Shown: piece by piece, positions 13,862 through 23,900 of the stretch
Layout of the letters: the number at the start of each line of letters is the position of its first letter
Position numbering within the stretch: the stretch's first letter is position 1
Source: a virus
Direction: 5' to 3' (one strand)
Length of the DNA stretch: 33,950 bases
IMG/VR virus record: IMGVR_UViG_3300031787_000476
Location: 1 to 33,950 of that record
The notes under the pieces: generated by a model
What the model was told of the DNA's origin: nothing
Database searches by the model: none
The model's input: only the letters and a program-made list of their open reading frames with translations
Made by a program: the position numbers and the translations under genes

Positions 13862-14551
13862 ATGCCTACTCAGATTTATGATAATACTATTGTTACCTTG
13901 ATGGATGGTAGAGAGTTATATATTACACCGTTAAAAATAAAATATCTTAAGTTATTTATGCAAGAATTTCAAAATGTTAAGGCTGCAAAAAATGATAGCG
14001 AAGCAATAGATGCTTTATGTTCTTGCACTACAATTATGATGAGACAGTATTGCCCAGAAATAAAAACACAAGAAGAATTAGAAGATAATATAGACATGCC
14101 AACAATATATAAAATATTAGAATACTCTGCTGGAATAAAAATAAATGATAAATCTGAAGAACCTGTAAAAGAGCAGGCGGAAAAGGGTGGGTCTTCTTGG
14201 GATGAGTTGGATTTAGCAGAATTAGAGTCAGAAGTATTTTTACTTGGAATTTGGAAAGATTACGATGAATTAGAATCTTCTATGTCTATGCCAGAATTAA
14301 CAGCAACATTAAAAATAAAAAGAGATTTAGATTATCAAAATAAAAAGTTTTTGGCAGCAATGCAGGGTGTAGATTTAGATAAAGCAAGTGGCAAACAGGA
14401 TGCATGGCAAGAAATGAAAGCAAGAGTGTTTAGTCAGGGCAAGGCAGCAAATGCGAAAGATGTATTAGCCCTACAAGGCGTAAATGCACAAAAAGCAGGG
14501 TTTGGAATAGGTATGGGTCTTGAGTATGAAGATCTAACCCAAAATAAATAG
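13862..14551 (+). CDS. Tail assembly chaperone, long form (G-T fusion-like)
   Basis: A 229-residue chaperone expected to coat the tape measure protein and recruit tube subunits. Residues 1 to about 96 share a clear pattern with the next gene: VTLxDGxE, I-PLK, FM, an I-M-QY-PE block, then DxPTxY-I and GI. From about 110 a second part follows (WDELDLAELESEVFLLGIWKDYDELESS ... KKFLAAMQGVDLD in pieces), of the kind other phages add by a -1 ribosomal frameshift (lambda gpGT). Here both parts are in one open frame. The gene starts without a Shine-Dalgarno, 6 bases after a -10 box, which suggests lower output than its short paralogue. The tail tube gene and its terminator lie just upstream. Confidence 0.8.
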   Translation: MPTQIYDNTIVTLMDGRELYITPLKIKYLKLFMQEFQNVKAAKNDSEAIDALCSCTTIMMRQYCPEIKTQEELEDNIDMPTIYKILEYSAGIKINDKSEEPVKEQAEKGGSSWDELDLAELESEVFLLGIWKDYDELESSMSMPELTATLKIKRDLDYQNKKFLAAMQGVDLDKASGKQDAWQEMKARVFSQGKAANAKDVLALQGVNAQKAGFGIGMGLEYEDLTQNK

Positions 14552-14558
14552 CCGTCTA

Positions 14559-14567
14559 TGGTATAAT
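14559..14567 (+). promoter_or_regulatory. Extended -10 promoter (TGG-TATAAT) for the short chaperone
   Basis: TGGTATAAT in the 42-base gap between the two chaperone genes. The expected start near 14574 gives a short leader with AAGGAGG at 14583-14589, four bases before the ATG at 14594. No -35 is seen. Confidence 0.6.
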
Positions 14568-14593
14568 TATTTCACTAACCTTAAGGAGGAATA

Positions 14594-14920
14594 ATGGCCG
14601 AAAAGCCTTCCAATAAAAAAACAGTAACGCTGGTAGATGGAACAGAAATAGCAATCAGACCTTTGAAGTTGTCTTTGCTTAGACCATTTATGGTAAAGTT
14701 TGCTGATCTTGCATCAGTAAGCGATGATAACGATAAGTCAATGGATATTCTGCTTGAATGCGTACAAATTGCAATGAAGCAATATAAGCCAGAACTTGCA
14801 GAGGACAAAGAGCAGTTAGAAGAACTTCTTGATCTTCCAACTGTATATGAAATAGTAGATGCAGCATCTGGCATCCAAAACGCAGATGCAGGAGCAATGC
14901 TTAGTTCGCTAGGTAAATAA
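14594..14920 (+). CDS. Tail assembly chaperone, short form (G-like paralogue)
   Basis: A 108-residue protein matching the N-terminal half of the gene before it. Shared positions include VTL-DG-E, I-PLK, L--FM--F, C--I-M-QY-PE, E-LE---D-PT-Y-I and A-GI---D. It ends shortly after that domain (MLSSLGK) and has no T-like extension. It has its own extended -10 promoter and a strong Shine-Dalgarno. It lies directly before the tape measure gene, the classical place of these chaperones. Together the two genes give a short and a long form of the same chaperone, the pair that lambda-like phages obtain from one gene by frameshifting. Confidence 0.8.
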   Translation: MAEKPSNKKTVTLVDGTEIAIRPLKLSLLRPFMVKFADLASVSDDNDKSMDILLECVQIAMKQYKPELAEDKEQLEELLDLPTVYEIVDAASGIQNADAGAMLSSLGK

Positions 14921-14944
14921 AAAATAAAAGAGGTGTCTTGAGAG

Positions 14945-17900
14945 TTGGCAGATGTAAATTCTAACATTAATATCAACTTTAATACTGCCGACGCATTAGC
15001 ACAGTTACGTAGGTTGCAGGCAGGCCTCAGCAGGTTTCATCAATCACTTGCTGAGGGCAACCTCGCTGCTGCTAACGCACAAAAAGGTCTCAACGCTCAA
15101 CTAGTTCAAGCAATAGGTGCCACTGGTAAATTTGCAGTAAGTCAAGCAAAAGTTGCCTCAAGCACCATGGCGTTTACAACCGCCTTAGAAAAAAATAAGT
15201 TTTCTTTACGTGAATATTATAGATACAGCATGGCTGCAGCAACAGCCAATACAAGAGTTCTAGGCAAGGCTTTTGCTCAAGAACGTGAAATTATAAATCG
15301 TGCTCGTAGAGACAGAGTAAAGGCATTACAGGCGCAGTACATACAAATGTCTAAAGCCCAAGGTGGGTTTATTGACGCAATGCGTGTTATGCCAAGAACA
15401 TTGATGATGGCAAATGGAAGATTTACAGAACTTGGAACAAGAATACAGTATGCAGCACAAAGACAGCAGTTCTTAAATCAGTTATTAAAGCAGGGTTCTA
15501 CTCAACTTTTAAATTTTGGTAAGAATACTCAGTGGGCTGGACGTCAGTTAATGGTCGGTCTCACTATACCACTTATGATGTTAGGTGGATATGCTTCTAA
15601 AGCATTTAGAGAATTAGAGCAGGCTACATTAAAGTTTAGACGTGTTTATGGTGATGCCTTTACAAATGATACTGAGGTTGAGGCTGCAGTACAAAATATA
15701 AGGAAACTTGCAGACGAATTTACTAAATATGGGGTTGCAGTAAAAGATACCGTAGAGATGGCTGCCACCGCAGCAGCAGCAGGTTTTTCTGGCAGAGCAT
15801 TAGAGGAACAAGTTAAGACTGCAACAAAATTAGCCGTGCTTGGTCAGGTAGAACAGCAACAGGCTCTTGAAACAACCATATCATTGCAAAATGCTTTTGG
15901 TCTTTCAACTGAAGAACTTGCAGAAAAAATTAACTTCTTGAACGCAGTAGAAAACCAAACTGTTGTTTCTATCGAAGATTTAACTATTGCTATTCCAAAG
16001 GCTGCTCCTGTAGTTAAGCAACTAGGTGGATCTGTAGAAGATTTAGCATTTTTCCTTACAGCAATGAAGGAAGGTGGTATCAATGCCTCAGAAGGTGCAA
16101 ACGCTTTAAAGTCTGGTCTCGCATCATTAATTAACCCAACTAAAAAAGCAAGCGCAATGCTCAAAGATATGGGTATTAATATTACAGGAATTGTTGAGGC
16201 TAACAAGGGTGATATCAAAGCAACAGTGGTTGGTTTTGCAAGAGCACTAGACACCTTAGATCCATTAAACCGTGCTCGTGCAATCGAACAATTATTTGGT
16301 AAATTCCAGTTTGCTCGTTTATCTACACTATTCCAAAACGTAACTAAAGAGGGTACTCAGGCAGCAAGAGCATTTGATTTAGCAGGAGCATCCGTAGAAG
16401 AGTTGGCAATTCTATCTGAGCGAGAAATGAAGAAGGTAGAGGAGTCAGTAGGCGTTAAATTCCAGGCTGCTGTAGAGCAATTTAAACAAGACATTATGCC
16501 ATTAGGAAAGGCATTTCTTGAAGCAGTTACTCCAATTGTTAAATTTTTTGGCAGTCTGTTTGAAAAATTCAATAAGTTAAGTGACAACACAAAGAAAGTA
16601 ATAGCGATCATTGTTGGTGTTGTTGCTGGTTTAGGCCCAATAGTTCTCATGACTTTTGGTTTGCTGGCAAACGGTTTGGCAAATTTAATTAAATTATTTG
16701 CGACAATTCGTGGAGGCATAGCCAAGTTAAATGGTCAGACAAATATCTTGGGTGCTGGTTTTAATTATGTTACACAGGAACAACTTGAGCAACAAGCAGC
16801 AAGCCAGGCATTGCATAATACGCATACAAGATTAGTTGAAATATTTAATGTTGAAAAGTCTGCTGCTTTACAGTTAGCAGCAGCATATAGCAGTTTAAGT
16901 TCTCAGATGCGAAATATGGCTGCACAAAATCCAGCCCTTTTTGCTGGAGGTATGCGTGGTGCTGCAGGAGCAGTTTCCAAACTTCCAAAGTCTCCAAAGG
17001 GATACGAAGACGGAATTATTAGTGTTCCAGGTCCAAAAGGCGCTGGAGATGTTGTTCCTGCAATGCTGTCACCAGAAGAAGCAGTTATTCCATCCGATAG
17101 AGCAAAGAAATATCGTGGACTAATTACTGCTATATTCCAAGATAAAGTTCCAGGATTTATGGCTGGAAGGCTTCCGTGGGGAAATGCACATCCAATAAAG
17201 CAATCTGGGGCTATAAATATTGGAATGCCAAAAAGTTTTAAAGATGTAACTCAATCAAGACAGATTGCAGATCAAATAGATAAAACGGTCAAGTCTGGCA
17301 AATTTGGTTCCATGCCGCCAACAGACTTTGGAACATTAATCCAGCCATTCTCTGGTAGAAGTTTCCCGATCCGTGGAGTTGGCGGGGTATATAGAAAGCC
17401 TAATGGAGAACTAGTAGTAGTAAAGCCTACAATGGATGAAAAGACTGCTTTAGCAGAATTAAGGGCTACCCAAATAGCAAGAGAGGCACATGGATTAATT
17501 GCTCCAAAACAGTCAATAAAAACTATGATTGACCCAACAGATGCAACAGGAAAAAGAAAAATAATTGTTTTAGAATCTCCTTACGACCCAAGAATTGCTG
17601 AAGCAACTGGCAAATTTACTAAAAAGGATATGATTTCTCAATTAGTTGCATCTACATTAAGAGCAGACAAAGACTTATCTCAGTCAAACGTGTCTGGCAA
17701 AGTGTTGGCAGATGTTGGTACTGCTGGTGTATTTGATAGAGCATCTGGATTTAGAGATTTTGCCAAAGCCCTACCATCTATGGAAGAGCAGGCAATGATT
17801 AATCTCCTTGGCGTAAAAGGTGGGGCAAAGAAGTTTTTTGCACAACAGACATCTGGCATAGCAGCAAAAATGAGTCCTAAACAGTATAATGAAGAAATTA

Positions 17901-20900
17901 TTAAGGAAATTGATAGAGTCCTTCCTAGACTAAAAAATACTATTGCAAAATTTGATTTAAATCCAGCAGAACAAATAGTTTATCAAAATATGATAAAGAG
18001 GCTAGAGGATGGACGAAAGGTAGATTGGTCAAAACTACACTCAATTCATTCTAAGGCTGGAGAGTCAATTAAAAAACTTGAGGTCGGTCAAAATAAAAAA
18101 ACATATCAAGATGTTATAGATGCTCAAACTAAAAAGTTTGCCTTGGGCAATTTTGAAGAATTAAAGTCAGATCCAACTTCTAAAAATCAAATAGATACAA
18201 TTGTAAAAAGATTGGCAAAAGACTCAGTCGATGAATTAGAAAAATTAAAAACTTCTAATCCTAAACAGTATGACTTAATCACAGACTTATTACGTAAAAA
18301 GAAAATAAATAATGTTACACAGCATGATTTGCTCAAATTTGTTAAAGATGAAATGGTATATAAAGATGGATTATATTATGATAAAAAGTCTATTGAGGCA
18401 GGAACTACTCCAGCATCTGCAGGAAAGACATACGAGCAAGTCAGGAAAAATGTTTTATACAGACTTGGGCTTTTAGAAAAAGATGGTCAATTCTCTAATA
18501 TTAAAAAAATGACTGTATCAAAACTTAGATTTGATATGAGTCCTACTGATAAAAAGAGTGGTGGATGGAAACAGTCTATACCAAAAGATTCTTTATTGTA
18601 TAAAGTTTTAAGTGCAGAAGAAAAAAGATTTAAAGAAGAAAATGCTGCACAAGGGAAAAAGACTGACCCACTAAGATCCGTTAAAGAAACAATGAAGGCT
18701 CTTGGATACACAGATAAAGAGATTGCCTATCAGTTAAGACCAGAACTTTCTCATATATCAAAAACTGGTGAATCTGGAAGAGGTGCAGAAAAATGGCTTA
18801 AGGGTACTGCATTATTTGATGCCAGGTTATTAAATAACTACATGAATACTGAAAAACGAGCCACAAATATTTTAGATTGGAACGACCAAAATAAGAATCC
18901 GTTAGGATTAACAAGAGATCAAATTAAAACATTCAGAAGTGCTGCAGACTTTATGTCAACTCAAACTCATCCAACAACAGAAGCACAGGTTAGGCTTGTT
19001 CGTTCTGCAACACAACTTGATATGATTGCTGAAGATTATTTAAATAAGCAACCAAGAAAGCCAAAGAAGTTCCCAGACCTAGGACAGGTTAGACAGTCAA
19101 GAGCATTGGCACAATTAATTGATGATAGGCTTGGAACTAGATATTATGATAAATGGATACCTAAGTTTAATTTGCCAAGTGGTCCCGCAAAGTCTCAAAA
19201 TGTTTTGGTTAATCCAAATAAAGAATATATGGTTGATACAAAAACTGGAGCAATTACTAAATTAAATATTTCAAACACAGGAAGTAGGCCTCTAGGCGCT
19301 GTTGCTGATACAGGTAATACAAATGATAGAAGAGTAGTTACAGAAACTGCTACAAGAAGAGTTGCTACTGCAGGACAGGCCCGTGCATTTGCAGGAAGAA
19401 CTCCTTTTGTCATGCCTGGCAGGGAAGGTGGAGATCCTAGACTTAGTAAAAATGCTCAAGGTCGTGTACAGAAGGCTGTTCAGGATCAACAAAGACTGTT
19501 GAGATCTCAAAATAAATTTACAGAGCAACAAATTAGAGATGCTCTAAAAAGATTTAGACAAGTAAAAATACAAGAAGAATTGGCTGCTGCTAATGCACGA
19601 AAGAAGGCTCAATTAGACAGGGAAGAAATACGTAATCGTCAAACAAAACAGATTAGCGAAAAGCAAAAAGCAAAACAAGAAAGAGCAGAGCGTAAAGCAA
19701 TCAGGCAAGAAAAGGTAGGAAGGTTCTCTGGAGGGGCCTCAATGGCCCTAGGAACTGCTGGTATGGCTGCAATGATGTCTGGCAATGCTGGAATGGGTAT
19801 GGGGCTTATGGGGGCTTCAGCAGTGGCTGGTATGGCTCCAATGCTTGCTGGCATGGGGCCAGTTGGATGGGCCGTCACTGGTGTAACTGCTGCTGCTGGA
19901 GCATTTTATTTAGCAGATAAGGCAGCACAAAAAGCAGCAGAGTCTCAATCTAAATATGTTGATTCTATAACCGCTACAACTGAAAAAATGTCTCAGGTTG
20001 GACAACTTACAAATAAGGTCGGGGCCAGCGAAATATATTCTAGAAAGAGACAAACCTCTGCTGCGGATAGGTATACCACTGGTTTTGAAAGAGGAAAAGA
20101 GCAATTTGGCGAAACATTTATAGAAAGCGAAGTAGGAAAATCAGTTTTTGAAGGGTTTAAAAAGAATCTAACTTTGGGCGGTATAGATGCTGTTAAAGCA
20201 ATATCGGTACAGTTAGCAGCATATGTGTCTGATGGAGTTATGACTGCAGAGCAAGCACATAGTGTTGCGTCACAAATTGGAATTGAACTAAATAATACAA
20301 CACTAATTTCTCAAATTAGTGGCCAACTATTAGACCTTATTGGTCCAGAAGGGCAGAATTTAATTACAGATCCTTTAACAGTTAGAATGAACTTGGTTCA
20401 GGCACAAATGGATCTTGCACAATCTGGAAATAAGAATTTGATGGAAGAATTTGCTAAGAGTGGTATCAATCAAGATTCATGGGCGTGGATTACAGATATG
20501 TTTGTTGAGACAGACTATGATAAAATGTCTTCTCAACTAGCAGCAATTAATACTCAAAATCTTGAATTAAATTTGGCTCAACAAGACTCATTGTCTAAGC
20601 AGTATGATACTGAACTTAAAAAGTTGCAGGCACAAAAGGCAGCAACTACAGATAAGGCAAAACAAAAGAAAATTGATGATGAAATAGAGAATGTAGAAAA
20701 AAGAAGGCAATCTGGGCTAGAGGCACTCAGGGCAAAAAATAAAGAAATTTTAGATGATCAACTTAAAACATATAATATTGCAAGTCAAAATTCTTCTTTA
20801 AAGAATGCATTTTTTGATTCTCTAAATGCACAAGTAAAAACTAAATATGAGGGCAATCCTTTTCTTGATTCATTTTTAGATAAATCGGCAGGACTAAAGT

Positions 20901-23900
20901 CAGAAGAACTAGAAGTAAAGATTAAAACAATAGTTGCTGCAGGCGATCTTGGGGTAGAAAGTGGACAAAGAATAATTGAAATTTTTGGAGATGATGAAGA
21001 AGGTCTAGAAACAACTTTAGATCTTGCATTAACTAAACATGATCCAGGGTCGGTCACACAATTAATCAATGGTTTGGGTGGAGTTGAAAATGAAGTAGCC
21101 AAAAAAGTTTTAGTTGATGTTATGAGTAAAGATCCTAAAGAATTTGACAAGACAGCATCAGCCATAGCATTGGTACAAAAAATGGCTGGAAAAGAAATAA
21201 ACATTGACACATTTTTCTCTAATAAAGATGCAGATGGAAATGAGATTGATCCTCTTGCTAAACTTAATGATTTGACAAAATCTTTAGAGGCTGTTGAGCA
21301 AATTGAAACCCCTATTACAAAAACAGCCCTAATTCAAATGAAAGAGGTTGGTGGCGTATCTTTAGACGGAATTCTGCCATTATGGGATCAATGGGAAAAT
21401 CTACCAGATGAAACTAAAAAGACTGTGCTACAAGAATATGTAACTGTATATAAGACTATTACAGAGGGTGACGTAGATGCTGAAATTAAAAAGAGGGTAG
21501 CAGCAGCAGGTGGCGGTGACACGGTTCAAAGATATTACTCAACTGAAGGAGCCAGAGAATCTGTAAGGCAGCAACTTGCTGGAGCAAGAACTATGCAGCA
21601 GGTTAACCAAGATATTGCATCAGCAGAATCTAAAATAACAGACGATGACGGTGGTGGAGGCAAAAAAGAAGATCCATATGAATGGTTGCTTACAAGATTA
21701 AAGAATGTTAGAAATGCAGCAATAAATGCTGCTGGAGGACTTGGCGAATTAAATAAGGCATTAGCAAAATCAGGCTCTAAGTCAGTAAAAAATAAATTTA
21801 TGGGTATAGAGCAGCAATTAATGGGTATGAATATGAATAGACAATTCATAGACTGGGTTACTGGCATGGATCCAAAAGAGCAGGCTAAGTATGTTAAAAC
21901 TGCTACAAAGAAAAATGTTAATCCGTTTACTGGTAAAAAAGAAAAAGGCATTAAAGTTGGACAAACTGTTCTAAGTTCTCAGGCTAAGAAATATGAAAAA
22001 GGACTTGATGCTGCAATAGTTGGAGACTTTAATGTTGCACAACAAAGAACACTGGATAATATTAAATATCAAGAACAAGCATATAGAAAGTTAGTTGCTG
22101 CTGGATATGATAATTTAACAATTCAGAGAATTCTTGAAGATGAGTATATGACTCAGCAAATTGCAATAGGACAAATAACTAAGGAAGAATTAACAACAAA
22201 TGCAGAATTAACAAAGCAGGTTTCAATTAGACAAAGAATTAATGGGTTAATCTCAAACGGACGAGATGCTTTACAACAACAAGCAAACATTAAACAAATA
22301 CCAGATGTTGTAAAGTTTTTTGAAAAAATGTCTAAAGAAGGAATGACCCTTTCATCTGGAGCATTAACTAGTTTGATAGGAGATCCAGAGCAACTATCAG
22401 GAGCAATTGCTGCCATGGAAGATTATGAAAGTGGTGCAGAGGGGGCAAGAGATAGACTTAAAGAGATTGTAGATGGACTTAATGCTATTAAGGCAAATTC
22501 TGATATTAAGATAGTGATAGACTATGTGCAAAAAAATCTTGCAGAAAAGGCACAGGCTGGAAAAGAAGCAGCAGAAAGAGTTCTCTCTGCAAAACGCAGC
22601 ATATACTCAAACTTAACAGTTGGAGAACTTGGTGCTCAAACTGTAAAAAATCCTCTAACTGGAAATATAACTCAGGTAGGCAAATTAGCGCAAGCAAAAG
22701 TTAATGCACGATTTGCTACTTCTGCTGGTGGCCCAGGAGTCCCAACTAATATTGCTGGTCAGACACTTTCTGGAGTTCAAAAGCAAAGAGAAGAACTCGC
22801 AAGAAGAATGCAGGCTGTTCAGTTAAAGACAAGAGATATTCAGTCAAGATATTCCTCAGCACAGGACGACTTATCAAAGGCTCAAGATAATTTAGAAAAG
22901 GCATTAGATGCTGTCGATACCAAATATGATGGATTAATTGAAACTCAAAAAGATAAGATTGATTCTATAGAAGAGCAAATAAAAACTCAATTTGATGATA
23001 AGATTACTGTACTAAATAAAGAAAGTGGTAAGTTAAGTAATGATCTTGCCATTATGGATAATTTAGCAGAAAAAATTAATACCAAATATGACAAGCAAAT
23101 TGAGGCTTTGCAAAAGGTTAGTGATATAAATCAAGATATTGCAAATAGCCAAAGACAGCAATTAGATTTAGCAGATGCCCTGTCTCAAGGCGATATTGCT
23201 GCTGCTGCCCGTGCAGCACAAGAAATGAGAGCAAGTTCATCGGAGTCTATGCTTAATGCTCAAATGTCTGGGCTTGATCAGGCTAGACAAAGAGAGTTAG
23301 GTGCACTTCGTGGCGCAGAATCTGGAATGACAAGAGAGCAAATATCTGAACGTCAATTCCAAATAACTCAAGAGATATATAGATTAGAAAATGATCCAGC
23401 ACGTTTGTTATTAGAGCAACAACTACAGGCTGCTCAAGCAGAAATAACTAGACTAGAAAAAGAAAGAGTAGTAGAACTTGACAAAGCCAGAGTTTTAAAT
23501 GAAAAAGCAATTGCTGATGCACAAGCATTAGTTGATAAGATTAAAATAGAATTAGAAGATCAAAATAAGATTTTGGCTACACTAGAAAAACAAGACTTAG
23601 AGTTGGAGTCGCAAGAAACATACTTGCAATCAATAGTTGATGAGGCGATTGCATTAGATGATAGCACAGGAATGACTCTTGAAAAGTGGGAAGAGACGAT
23701 AACTAAGTTAATTGACGTAGAGGCTTTGGCACAAGATTATGCAATTGCTTTGGCTGCAGCCGAAGATTCAGCAGCCGCAGCAGACGCATCTTGGCAGAGT
23801 ATTTTAACTACCATCAATTCTATACCAGAAAGTGTAACAACTACACATATCATTAATGAAATTAGAAACATTACTGAAAATATTACACAATATGTTCATA

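Noticed and set aside
14179-14205. A possible -1 slip (GGAAAAG at 14179-14185) in the long chaperone, leading to a stop at 14203-14205 and a G-sized product of about 114 residues
   Set aside because: The heptamer is not a true XXXYYYZ slippery site and a separate short paralogue exists, so I do not call a frameshift. The size match is curious and could be tested by proteomics.
19730-19744. GGAGGGG followed by an in-frame ATG (codon 1600) in the tape measure gene
   Set aside because: Good spacing, but a single such match is expected by chance in 9 kb of purine-rich coding sequence. The ATG begins no clear domain apart from a hydrophobic stretch.
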